Shown in pieces: positions 1 through 7,664 of a stretch of DNA of 64,000 bases. The position numbers were made by a program, and so were the translations under genes. This DNA comes from CAYMZZ01 sp046297935 (GTDB lineage: Bacteria; Bacteroidota; Bacteroidia; Chitinophagales; Chitinophagaceae), in assembly GCA_046297935.1 (NCBI GenBank), contig JBKBHA010000005.1:214782-278781 (forward strand), in the 5' to 3' direction. How positions within the stretch are numbered: the first letter of the stretch is position 1; every line of letters begins with the position of its first letter. Below the pieces are notes generated by a model. That model was given only the letters and a program-made list of their open reading frames with translations, was not told the origin of the DNA and ran no database searches.

Positions 1-317
1 ACTCCGATGTGGTTTTATCAACCCTGTTCATTGATGCTAAAACCTTTCTGATTCGTAAAGCACGCACTACCACAAAAGAAAGCGGCAGTTTTGAGTTGGA
101 ATTGACCTACGGCAAATACGCTGAATGGGGACTGGCCGACAAAGTGGTTTTCATTTTCAATACCCGTGAGTATAAACTTCCTAAAGGGATTACCTTCGAC
201 TATGACGACGGCACCCAGCGCAATAAAACACAACCCAAAGATGCCAAGGGCCGCGTTGAAATTGACTATACGGAATATAAAATAAACAAGGGAGTCACCG
301 ACGACACATTCAAATAG
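1..317 (+). CDS. LolA-like outer membrane lipoprotein-sorting protein, C-terminal fragment
   Basis: The frame is already open at the left edge (codons begin at base 3) and ends with TAG at 315-317, so only about the last 104 residues are present. The visible part alternates beta-strand-like segments (FLIRKARTTTKES, FELELTYGKY, VVFIFNT) and ends with a Tyr/Lys-rich 'EYKINKGVTDD' tail. This resembles the end of the LolA-like periplasmic carriers that move lipoproteins to the outer membrane in Bacteroidota. The in-frame GTG at 9 is internal, not a start. Assignment is by resemblance only; another periplasmic beta-fold protein is possible. Confidence 0.5.
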   Translation, partial: SDVVLSTLFIDAKTFLIRKARTTTKESGSFELELTYGKYAEWGLADKVVFIFNTREYKLPKGITFDYDDGTQRNKTQPKDAKGRVEIDYTEYKINKGVTDDTFK

Positions 318-522
318 CTGCGCCATCATTAAAATACAACCTGAGTGCATTGAGTTCGTCAATCCCATTGGCACTGAAAAAGCCGCCGATTGCTAATAGT
401 TTTTGATGCGGAGGCACCACCACTCAAAATATCGGGCAAAAATTTAATTGTAAATCAATTGATTACAAGGGGTGCTCGATAAAATAAATCATTAAATCCA
501 TCAATTAACCAATTATCCCACT

Positions 523-530
523 TATCTTTG
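523..530 (+). promoter_or_regulatory. Probable -7 box of the rplM operon promoter
   Basis: TATCTTTG fits the Bacteroidota primary-sigma -7 consensus TAnnTTTG. It lies about 105 bases before the rplM start, leaving a long 5' leader. A clear TTTG -33 box is not seen at the expected distance; TTAA-rich sequence is there instead. Confidence 0.55.
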
Positions 531-537
531 CGTCCCC

Positions 538-634
538 AAAATTTGCGTAAGCAAGGGGGTCCTGTGGGGGATAGCCCGCCGGATTTTTTCAAAAAACGGC
601 CGGTGCATTGATTGCCCGGTATAAAAAAGAAACG
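538..634 (+). promoter_or_regulatory. Structured 5' leader of rplM, possible ribosomal-protein autoregulatory leader
   Basis: The gap 318-634 has no gene. Its last ~100 bases, after the -7 box, contain G-rich stretches (555-570) and a hairpin in which GCCG at 578-581 pairs with CGGC at 597-600, with T-rich and A-rich strands (584-596) facing each other inside. Leaders that bind L13 have been reported for Bacteroidia rplM operons, and position and structure fit. I did not match a covariance model, so the leader assignment is an inference. Confidence 0.4.
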
Positions 635-1078
635 ATGAGTAAATTACATTTCACGACCAAGCATGCGAACGAGGCTACCGTCAAGCGCAACTGGTACGTT
701 GTGGACGGTACTAATCAAACCGTAGGCCGCATGTGCTCCAGAATCGCCGCCATTTTGCGCGGAAAAAACAAAGCGAGCTATACGCCGCACGTTGATACCG
801 GAGACTACATTATTGTTATTAACGCTGAAAAAGTGGTACTGACCGGCGATAAGCTGAATCAGAAAATGTATGACCACTACACTGGTTATCCTGGTGGCCT
901 TAAAGAAGAAGCTGCTGGCAACCTGTTGAAGCGTCGCCCCGAGGTTGTAGTGGAAAGAGCTGTTAAAGGCATGCTTCCCAAGAATCGCCTTGGACGCAAA
1001 ATGTTCAAAAAGCTGTTTGTGTATACAGGAGCCGAGCATCCGCATACCGCACAACAACCTAAAGAACTGAAATTCTAA
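635..1078 (+). CDS. rplM: 50S ribosomal protein L13
   Basis: 147-residue L13 of the large subunit. The ATG at 635 is preferred over an in-frame upstream start at 608 because the conserved block VKRNWYVVDGTNQTVGRMCSR then begins near residue 13, as usual for the family. Other family landmarks are 'LRGKNKASYTPHVDTGDYIIVINAEK', the 'YPGGL' loop and 'AVKGMLPKNRLGRKM'. First gene of rplM-rpsI-rpsB-tsf, a common order in Bacteroidota; rpsI follows after 51 bases. Confidence 0.97.
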   Translation: MSKLHFTTKHANEATVKRNWYVVDGTNQTVGRMCSRIAAILRGKNKASYTPHVDTGDYIIVINAEKVVLTGDKLNQKMYDHYTGYPGGLKEEAAGNLLKRRPEVVVERAVKGMLPKNRLGRKMFKKLFVYTGAEHPHTAQQPKELKF

Positions 1079-1129
1079 ATGCGTTGCCTTTGAGCAACCA
1101 CAACCTCAAACATTTACAAAAAGAAATAA

Positions 1130-1519
1130 ATGGAAAAGCAAAAAAACGGAGTAGGACGTCGTAAAGAAGCGGTTACCCGTGTGTTCCTGAGCAAGGGCGA
1201 CGGTAAGATTACTGTGAACGACAAAGACTACAAAGAATATTTTCCCCTGGTCTATCTGCAAAACCAGGTGGAGCGTCCGTTGAAAACCATCGACGCGGTT
1301 GGTAAATTCGACATTAAGATCAACGCTGCCGGTGGTGGTGTAAAAGGTCAGGCTGAAGCCGCCATGCTGGGTATTTCCCGTGTGCTGGTTGACCTGAACC
1401 CTGAGTTCCGTCCGGCGCTGAAAGCTGCTGGTCTGCTGAAACGTGATCCCCGTTCAGTTGAAAGAAAGAAATTCGGTCACAAAAAGGCGCGCAGAAGCTA
1501 CCAGTTCTCGAAGCGTTAA
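1130..1519 (+). CDS. rpsI: 30S ribosomal protein S9
   Basis: 129-residue S9. It has the N-terminal GVGRRKEAVTRVFL block, the glycine-rich 'AAGGGVKGQAEA' segment and the basic C-terminal tail ending KKARRSYQFSKR, whose last residues reach the ribosomal P site in known structures. Full length for the family. Second gene of the operon; rpsB starts 27 bases later. Confidence 0.98.
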   Translation: MEKQKNGVGRRKEAVTRVFLSKGDGKITVNDKDYKEYFPLVYLQNQVERPLKTIDAVGKFDIKINAAGGGVKGQAEAAMLGISRVLVDLNPEFRPALKAAGLLKRDPRSVERKKFGHKKARRSYQFSKR

Positions 1520-1546
1520 TAATACAAACGATAAATATTCTTATAA

Positions 1547-2437
1547 ATGGAAAATAATACTTCCTTACAACAGCAACTACTGGAAGCCGGCGTACACTTC
1601 GGTCACCTGAAGAAGAAATGGAATCCCAAGATGTTGCCTTACATCTTTGCTGAAAAGAAAGGTATCCATATCATCGACCTGAATAAAACGGTTGAAAGCA
1701 TGCAGGAATCTGCGGCCGCTCTGAAGCAGATCGCCCGCAGTGGTAAGAAAATCCTGTTTGTTGGAACCAAAAAGCAGGCTAAGGACATCGTTAGCGAATG
1801 CGCACAGCGCGTTAACATGCCTTTCGTTACCGAGCGTTGGCTGGGTGGCATGCTCACCAACTTCAACACGGTTCGTAAGAGCGTGAAGAAGATGCAGAGC
1901 ATCGAAAAAATGCTGGGCGATGGTTCTTTCGACAGCATTACCAAAAAAGAACGCCTCACACTGAGCCGCGATAAAGACAAAATGGAGAAAGTCCTGGGTG
2001 GTATCGCTCAGCTTGGACGTGTACCCGCTGCGCTCTTTATCATCGATATCGGTCACGAACACATCGCTCTGGCTGAAGCCAAGCGCCTTGGTATTACCAC
2101 TTTTGGTATCGTTGATACCAACTGCGATCCCAATAAAGTAGACTTTGCTGTGCCGGGCAATGACGACGCTACCAAGTCGATCGCCATCATGGTAAACTAC
2201 ATCACCGCTGCTATTGCTGAAGGTCTGGCTGAACGTCAGGCTGCAAAAGACGATGATACCGAAGAAGGAAACGATGACGAAAAAGAAAAACGCGCAGCCC
2301 GCCTCGAGGCAGAAGCTCAGGCTGAAGGCGGTGGTCGCGGTCGCGGTGGACGCGGCGGTGGTCGTGGACCAGGCGCCGGTCAGGGCGGTGGACAACGTCG
2401 TCGTACGCCAGGTGGTGCACCCGGTGGTCGTCGTTAA
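1547..2437 (+). CDS. rpsB: 30S ribosomal protein S2 with Gly/Arg-rich C-terminal extension
   Basis: The S2 core (about residues 1-228) is clear: LLEAGVHFGHLKKKWNPKM, 'FVGTKKQAKDIV', 'RWLGGMLTNF' and 'GITTFGIVDTNCDPNKVD'. It is followed by an acidic/basic stretch (DDDTEEGNDDEKEKRAARLEAE) and then, from about residue 257 to 296, a tail of RGRGG, GGGRG and GGQRRR repeats. The tail has no counterpart in the usual ~230-250 residue S2. Such RGG-like tails are expected to be disordered and RNA-binding; function here is inferred. Third gene of the operon. Confidence 0.97.
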   Translation: MENNTSLQQQLLEAGVHFGHLKKKWNPKMLPYIFAEKKGIHIIDLNKTVESMQESAAALKQIARSGKKILFVGTKKQAKDIVSECAQRVNMPFVTERWLGGMLTNFNTVRKSVKKMQSIEKMLGDGSFDSITKKERLTLSRDKDKMEKVLGGIAQLGRVPAALFIIDIGHEHIALAEAKRLGITTFGIVDTNCDPNKVDFAVPGNDDATKSIAIMVNYITAAIAEGLAERQAAKDDDTEEGNDDEKEKRAARLEAEAQAEGGGRGRGGRGGGRGPGAGQGGGQRRRTPGGAPGGRR

Positions 2438-2508
2438 TTCAACGGCAGAAATGGCCGGTCTGTAAACCGGTCACTGGTTTCGTAATTGAAAACTTTTAAA
2501 ACAGAACT

Positions 2509-3345
2509 ATGTCTACAGTTACAATATCTGCTCAGGATATCAATAAACTGCGCCAGGCAACTGGTGCCGGTATGATGGATTGCCGCAAGGCCCTGACTGA
2601 AACAAATGGTGACTTTGAAGCAGCCATCGATTGGTTGCGTAAGCAAGGTCAAAAGGTTGCTGCCAAACGCAGCGACCGCGAAGCGAAAGAAGGTGTGGTA
2701 ATTGCACAAACCACCAGCGACAACAAGACAGGGGTAGTAGTTTGTATTTCCTGCGAAACTGATTTCGTATCGAAGAATACCGACTTCATCGCATTCGCTC
2801 AAAGCATTGCCGATGCTGCTATCGCCAACAATGTTAAATCAGCGGAAGAACTGAATAACACAAAAATTGGTGCAGTAACCGTGGCTGACCTGATCAACGA
2901 TAAACTGGCTGCCATTGGTGAAAAGATCGGTATCACCAAATTCGAACGTGTCGACGCGCCTTACGTATCTTCCTACATCCACGGTGCATACCGTATTGGT
3001 GTACTGGTAGGCATGAACAAGGAAGCAGCTGAAGCAGGTAAAGACGTAGCTATGCAAATCGCTGCTCTTAACCCTGTAGCGGTGGACGCAGCCAGCGTAC
3101 CAGCTGATGTGGTTGAACGCGAAAAAGGCATCATCATGGACGTGATGAAGCAGGATCCCAAAATGGCCGGCAAACCAGAAGAAATGCTGGCTAAAATTGC
3201 GGAAGGTAAACTGGGAGCCTTCTTCAAAGAACAAACCCTGACTGCTCAACCTTTTGTAAAGGACGCAGGCAAAACGGTAGCTGATTACCTGAAGGAATCA
3301 GGCGATGTAACCGTTACTGAATTCAAACGTGTGGCGCTGGGCTGA
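2509..3345 (+). CDS. tsf: Elongation factor Ts
   Basis: 278-residue guanine-nucleotide exchange factor for EF-Tu. The N-terminal UBA-like domain (residues ~5-45, LRQATGAGMMDCRKALTETNG) and the TDFVSKN motif (near residue 88) that contacts EF-Tu are present, followed by the two core subdomains ('YIHGAYRIGVLVGM', 'VAMQIAALNP'). Length is normal. Last gene of the operon: a strong terminator starts 24 bases after the stop. Confidence 0.97.
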   Translation: MSTVTISAQDINKLRQATGAGMMDCRKALTETNGDFEAAIDWLRKQGQKVAAKRSDREAKEGVVIAQTTSDNKTGVVVCISCETDFVSKNTDFIAFAQSIADAAIANNVKSAEELNNTKIGAVTVADLINDKLAAIGEKIGITKFERVDAPYVSSYIHGAYRIGVLVGMNKEAAEAGKDVAMQIAALNPVAVDAASVPADVVEREKGIIMDVMKQDPKMAGKPEEMLAKIAEGKLGAFFKEQTLTAQPFVKDAGKTVADYLKESGDVTVTEFKRVALG

Positions 3346-3368
3346 TTGCCGGCTGCCTGACATAACCA

Positions 3369-3406
3369 AACGCCCCGTAGACAACTTCTACGGGGCGTTT
3401 TCTTTT
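3369..3406 (+). terminator. Rho-independent terminator after tsf
   Basis: A perfect 12-bp stem (AACGCCCCGTAG at 3369-3380 with CTACGGGGCGTT at 3388-3399) closes a 7-nt loop and is followed by a T-rich run. It ends the rplM-rpsI-rpsB-tsf operon. Confidence 0.92.
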
Positions 3407-3518
3407 CTGAAAACCAACAGAATAGCTACTGTTTCCCCCTGTATTGGCCGGGCATATACCTAATTTGTAGTACACAGATGTGCATCCAAAGCTCATTGGA
3501 TATATTTGACCTGTCTAC

Positions 3519-5513
3519 ATGAGCCGCATAATTCTGATACTTGTCTGCTCCCTGGGTTTGCAGCAGGGGGTTTATGCACAAACCGATTTGATTGAAAAAT
3601 TGAAGCGGGAAGTGCGACATGCTGCTAACGACAACGATCGTCTTCAGGCGCTGCTTGATCTTTTTGAGGAAGGCCGCAACATTCATCGCGATACACTGGA
3701 ACGATTTGCCTTGCAGGCACGTGAACTGGCAGGCAGGGTAGGCGACAAGCGCCAGAAAGCATTGGCAGAGCTGGCTTACGCAAATACTTATTATCGCTGG
3801 GGATGGATCGACTCGGCCCTTGCTATTGCACAACCATTGCTTGGCCACCTCCCGGTACAGGATCCCATGTATCGCGATTCACATTTCAAAGTCGCCCGCC
3901 AGTTGGCAGTTTACCATGTAGGTACCATGAAGTATTCCGAGGCGCTCGAGATTCTTTATGATCTGATTGCCAAAGCCGAAAAATACGGCGACTCCATCAC
4001 CGCGGCTGTTAATCTGAATAGCATTGGGTCAATCGCACTGCAAAGGTCTGCCCCACGTACCGCCATTGGCTGGCTGGATAGAGCACTTCTATTTAATACT
4101 GGCGATGCGAGATTTGAACCAGTACTGGCAGCCATTTATACCAATATGGCCGAAGCCCTGACCAAAACGGGCAAACTCGATTCTGCCCTGTATTATATTG
4201 AAAAAGGTGTTGAACTATTTCGGAAACAGCAGAACCTGTCGAGCCTGGCACATGCATTACAGCGTGAATCCAATCTCTACATCAAGCTGCATCGGCTCGA
4301 CAAAGCCGAAGCTGTGCTCAAACAGATGATCGAAGTACGACAGCTCACCAATGATGGTAGCATCTGGCTCGACGATAACCTTTCGCTAATTGAATTCTAC
4401 CTCGAAACCGGCCAGGCCCAAAAGGCAGTTGATTATTGCCTGCTTGCCTTGCAACGAGGTGATGTACGAGATAGCACCGCTGAAGCCGGGAAAGTATACA
4501 GCAATAACGTGAATCTGCGCCTCAGCTACTACGAAGCGTTGGCTCGGAGCTATAAGGCCCTTGGCAATCAGGAAAAATATCAGGAAACACTCGAACGTAT
4601 CATTTCGGCCAAAGATTCTTTTTACCTCGCCAACTCGGCCGAAGCGATAGCAGAAGTGCAAACGAAATACGAAGTACAAAAAAAGGAAAATACCATCATT
4701 CAGCAGCAACTGGCCCTGGTCAGAAAAAACAACCTGTTTTACCTGACGGTGGCTGTGGTGGCATTTGTTGCCGTGCTGACCACTGTATTTTTCATTGGCT
4801 ATCGTAAACGCGAAAAGCTGAAAGTTCAACTACTCCTTGAGCGGGAAAAGGCCGACACATTGCGTGCAATAGCTGAGGCGGAAGAAAACGAAAGAAAGCG
4901 AATTGCTGCCGATCTGCACGATAATCTGGGGGTATATGCTGCCAGCATTGCTTCCAATCTTGACTTTATTGGTGCCCGAAATCGGGCTGAAGATGAATTG
5001 AATGCGCTTCACGAACTGCGCCACAACTCGCAGGCTATTGTATCGCAACTGGCGGACACCATCTGGGCCCTCAACAAGGAAACGCTGACTCTAACCGCCA
5101 TCAGCGACCGCGTAAAAATCTTTTTGCAGCGGGTGCGCCCCAGCTATCCCGGCATCCAGCTCGAAGTAGAAGAATCGGTGCAACGGGATCTTAGTTTTTC
5201 ACCCATACAGGCCTTTCATCTGTACCGAGTGATACAGGAATCGATCGTAAATGCGCTCAAACATAGCCAGGCAACAAGGGTCACAGTGGGACTTTCCGGA
5301 AATTTCGAAAATTGGTCGGTGAAAATTGATGACAACGGACGAGGAATGACCGATATACCTTCAGAAAAAGCAGGCTCTGGCAACGGAATGGCAAACATGC
5401 GCAAGCGGGCTCAGGCATCAGGCTGGAACATTAGCTGGCTTACACTGTCAACCGGTGGAACCCGGGTTCTGATCGAACCAGCATCAGGCCCTCGTTCTGA
5501 ACCAGGAGTCTGA
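3519..5513 (+). CDS. TPR-containing sensor histidine kinase (HisKA_3 type)
   Basis: 664 residues. A signal peptide (residues 1-20, ending GVYA) leads a periplasmic all-helical region with TPR-like repeats (about 30-390). One membrane helix follows (about 405-428, NNLFYLTVAVVAF...), then a short coiled coil. The phosphoacceptor box is ERKRIAADLHDNLG (His near 466), typical of the HisKA_3 group that pairs with NarL/LuxR-type regulators. The ATPase domain shows 'ALKHSQAT' (N box region), 'DDNGRGM' and 'GSGNGMANM'. The gene for just such a regulator starts 37 bases downstream. The signal sensed is unknown. Confidence 0.9.
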   Translation: MSRIILILVCSLGLQQGVYAQTDLIEKLKREVRHAANDNDRLQALLDLFEEGRNIHRDTLERFALQARELAGRVGDKRQKALAELAYANTYYRWGWIDSALAIAQPLLGHLPVQDPMYRDSHFKVARQLAVYHVGTMKYSEALEILYDLIAKAEKYGDSITAAVNLNSIGSIALQRSAPRTAIGWLDRALLFNTGDARFEPVLAAIYTNMAEALTKTGKLDSALYYIEKGVELFRKQQNLSSLAHALQRESNLYIKLHRLDKAEAVLKQMIEVRQLTNDGSIWLDDNLSLIEFYLETGQAQKAVDYCLLALQRGDVRDSTAEAGKVYSNNVNLRLSYYEALARSYKALGNQEKYQETLERIISAKDSFYLANSAEAIAEVQTKYEVQKKENTIIQQQLALVRKNNLFYLTVAVVAFVAVLTTVFFIGYRKREKLKVQLLLEREKADTLRAIAEAEENERKRIAADLHDNLGVYAASIASNLDFIGARNRAEDELNALHELRHNSQAIVSQLADTIWALNKETLTLTAISDRVKIFLQRVRPSYPGIQLEVEESVQRDLSFSPIQAFHLYRVIQESIVNALKHSQATRVTVGLSGNFENWSVKIDDNGRGMTDIPSEKAGSGNGMANMRKRAQASGWNISWLTLSTGGTRVLIEPASGPRSEPGV

Positions 5514-5549
5514 AGAAGCGAAGGTCTACAAGCAACCAAACCATACATC

Positions 5550-6245
5550 ATGCAAACCGCCACAACAACGGTTTTTCGGGTCGCCATGGCCGAAGACAAT
5601 TCCGTAAACCGAAATACATTTCTTCAGAAAATCAGGTTATCGAGCCGGATGCAGCTGGTGTTTACCGCTTCCAACGGTCACGAATGCCTTGAGGAGCTGA
5701 AAGGCCTGCCATTGAATAATCTGCCTCAGGTTGTATTTATGGATCTCGAAATGCCTCAAATGAACGGCATCGAAGCTATCCGCCATGCCAAGGCTCTTTA
5801 CCCACAAATTCATTTCATTGTTCTCACCGTATTCGACGACGACGAAAAAATATTCGAAGCAATCAGGTCCGGTGCCTCTGGCTACCTGTTGAAACATGAG
5901 CCCGCAGCCGTGCTGGAAGATGCAATCGTAAATGTGCTCGAAACCGGCGGTGCCCCCATGAGTCCCGCCATTGCAAGAAAGGCCCTGCAATTGTTGAGTC
6001 GTAGTACCGACAATAACGATGCGGCCAAAACAGAACAGTCCATGCCCGTCAACATTACTGATCGGGAAAAAGAGATCCTGCAACATATGGTGAATGGTTG
6101 GGATGCCAAAACCATTGCAGCACATCTGGATCTCAGCGTACTCACTGTTCGCAAACACATCGCCAATATATATGACAAACTGCATGTGAATTCGCGCGCC
6201 CAAATCATCACCCTGGCCCACAAAAACAATTGGCTGGGGACGTAG
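5550..6245 (+). CDS. NarL/LuxR-family response regulator
   Basis: 231 residues. The receiver domain (about 10-130) has the acidic pair AMAEDN, the phosphoacceptor Asp in VVFMDLEMPQMNG (near residue 64), and the Lys of 'GYLLKHEPA'. A C-terminal LuxR helix-turn-helix follows (about 165-228: NITDREKEILQHMVNGWDAKTIA and LTVRKHIANIYDKL). It almost certainly forms a two-component system with the kinase just upstream. Its stop codon (6243-6245) lies inside a perfect 30-nt palindrome. Confidence 0.93.
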   Translation: MQTATTTVFRVAMAEDNSVNRNTFLQKIRLSSRMQLVFTASNGHECLEELKGLPLNNLPQVVFMDLEMPQMNGIEAIRHAKALYPQIHFIVLTVFDDDEKIFEAIRSGASGYLLKHEPAAVLEDAIVNVLETGGAPMSPAIARKALQLLSRSTDNNDAAKTEQSMPVNITDREKEILQHMVNGWDAKTIAAHLDLSVLTVRKHIANIYDKLHVNSRAQIITLAHKNNWLGT

Positions 6246-6288
6246 AGACGCCATGCATGGCGTCTCTACGAGGCATGGCGTCTCTACG
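6241..6288. repeat. Palindromic repeat with an extra half copy
   Basis: Bases 6241-6270 are a perfect 30-nt palindrome (CGTAGAGACGCCATG and its reverse complement). A further right-half copy, GGCATGGCGTCTCTACG, follows at 6272-6288. It overlaps the stop codon of the response regulator and may end its transcript. Similar GTAGAGACGC palindromes occur as dispersed repeats in other bacteria. Confidence 0.75.
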
Positions 6289-6304
6289 CCTTGTACAATT
6301 TCCC

Positions 6305-6312
6305 TATCTTCG
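6305..6312 (+). promoter_or_regulatory. Possible -7 box for pyrH
   Basis: TATCTTCG differs by one base from TAnnTTTG and lies 20 bases before the pyrH start. No convincing -33 box was found. Confidence 0.35.
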
Positions 6313-6332
6313 CTGCGCAAAAAATCACAAAC

Positions 6333-7046
6333 ATGCTTCCTAAATACAAACGTATTCTGTTGAAATTGTCGGGTGAGTCGCTGATGGGTGATAAGAATTT
6401 TGGAATGGACTCGACGGTGATTGCTCAATACGCCCTTGACATCAAATCGATCACCGATCTGGGTGTGCAGGTGGCTATTGTGATTGGAGGCGGTAATATT
6501 TACCGGGGTATGAATGAGGCAGAAACGGGTATTGAACGCGCTCATGGCGACTATATGGGCATGTTGGCCACCGTTATCAACGGCATGGCCCTGCAGGCTG
6601 GTCTGGAGCGGGTAGGGGTGTACACCCGTTTGCAGAGCGCCATCAAAATGGAACAGATTGCAGAACCTTATATCCGACGCCGTGCAATCCGTCACGTTGA
6701 AAAAGGGCGCGTAGTGATTTTCGGAGCTGGTACTGGTAACCCCTATTTCACCACCGACACCGCTGGCTCACTTCGCGCTATTGAAATAAATGCGGATGTT
6801 ATTCTGAAGGGAACCCGCGTGGATGGAATCTATACCGCTGATCCGGAAAAGGATCCTACGGCTACTAAATACGAAACGGTCAGCTTTCAGGAATGCCTGT
6901 CGCAGAACCTCCGCGTAATGGATATGACCGCCTTTACACTTTGCATGGAAAATAATCTCCCTATTATCGTTTTCGACATGAACAAGGAAGGAAATCTTCG
7001 TCGTGTTGTAACCGGTGAAAAAGTTGGCACCCTCGTTCGCGGTTAG
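6333..7046 (+). CDS. pyrH: Uridylate kinase (UMP kinase)
   Basis: 237-residue amino-acid-kinase-fold enzyme that makes UDP from UMP with ATP in pyrimidine nucleotide synthesis. Family landmarks: KRILLKLSGESLMGD at the N-terminus, 'VIGGGNIYRG', 'GDYMGMLATVINGMALQ', 'FGAGTGNPYFTTDTAGSLRA' and 'GTRVDGIYTADPEKDPTA'. The ATG at 6333 is chosen over an in-frame TTG at 6291 because the conserved kinase start follows directly. Single gene here, after a palindromic repeat. Confidence 0.97.
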   Translation: MLPKYKRILLKLSGESLMGDKNFGMDSTVIAQYALDIKSITDLGVQVAIVIGGGNIYRGMNEAETGIERAHGDYMGMLATVINGMALQAGLERVGVYTRLQSAIKMEQIAEPYIRRRAIRHVEKGRVVIFGAGTGNPYFTTDTAGSLRAIEINADVILKGTRVDGIYTADPEKDPTATKYETVSFQECLSQNLRVMDMTAFTLCMENNLPIIVFDMNKEGNLRRVVTGEKVGTLVRG

Positions 7047-7095
7047 TATTAGCAAGCTGAAGCGCTCACAGATAATCGGGCAGCCTACCGGCGTC

Positions 7096-7137
7096 GTGAA
7101 ACGTGAGACGTGAAAGGTGAAACGTGAGACATGAAAT
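7096..7137. repeat. Short tandem repeat, left cluster (GTGAAACGTGAGAC units)
   Basis: Alternating 7-bp units GTGAAAC/GTGAGAC/GTGAAAG. It is in inverted orientation to the cluster at 7261-7358, so the two could pair across about 120 bases. Confidence 0.75.
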
Positions 7138-7148
7138 TTGACTCTATA

Positions 7149-7200
7149 TATCTGCGTAAATCTGTGTAAAAATCTGCGCAAATCTGCGGGAACAGAACTG
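7149..7200. repeat. Dispersed ATCTGCG-type repeat, single arm
   Basis: ATCTGCG units spaced by A/T-rich links, closely matching one arm of the perfect inverted repeat at 29658-29789 (both end CTGCGGGAACAGAACTG). Only a worn partial opposite arm (TTCCAGCAGATTT, near 7228) follows here. Confidence 0.65.
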
Positions 7201-7260
7201 TTGCGCCTGAAGTCAATTTACTTGTGTTCCAGCAGATTTCCAGGAAGAAACAGCCTGCAC

Positions 7261-7358
7261 CTCTCACCTTTCACGTTTCACGTTTCACGTCTCACGTCTC
7301 ACCTTTCACCTCTCACCTCTCACCTCTCACCTCTCACCTCTCACCTTTCACCTTTCAC
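7261..7358. repeat. Short tandem repeat, right cluster (TTTCACG/TCTCACC units)
   Basis: About fourteen consecutive 7-bp units of TTTCACG, TCTCACG, TTTCACC and TCTCACC. The near-identical central units (TCTCACC, 7307-7347) suggest recent slippage expansion. Confidence 0.8.
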
Positions 7359-7664
7359 CCTGGCAGCCGTTCCCTTCATAATCGTAAAAACACGTATACC
7401 TACCGGCTTACCGGCACAAACAGGACTTGATTTTTGATCGATCTATTTGACCTTCATACAGCTGCAAGCCTGTAGACCGACAACCAAAAACGGGGCCTTC
7501 AACCCAGTCCCAAAATTCTGCAAAAGAATTTTCTTCATTTTGTGCCTCACGCTTTTATATTTTGAATATAGCGATTATCTTGCGCTAACATTCCCTCCTA
7601 TTGTGAAAAACGAATAACCGGTATCCGGGTATTGACCTAATTTTCACCGTTAATAAATCACATA

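Larger units (their letters stand above)
7047..7664. other. Gene-free, repeat-rich 618-bp interval
   Basis: Holds short tandem units (7096-7137 and 7261-7358), one arm of a dispersed repeat (7149-7200) and a small hairpin (AAAATTCT at 7512-7519 with AGAATTTT at 7525-7532). No gene is credible: the long open frames across it are the Ser/Leu/Thr/His-rich readings of the 7-bp repeats. Confidence 0.8.

Noticed and set aside
7261..7358. Possible CRISPR array
   Set aside because: Units are 7 bp with no unique spacers and no cas genes nearby.
7138..7437. Open reading frames rich in Ser, Leu, Thr, His and Pro
   Set aside because: They are the translation of 7-bp tandem DNA repeats, occur in more than one frame, and have no upstream signals.
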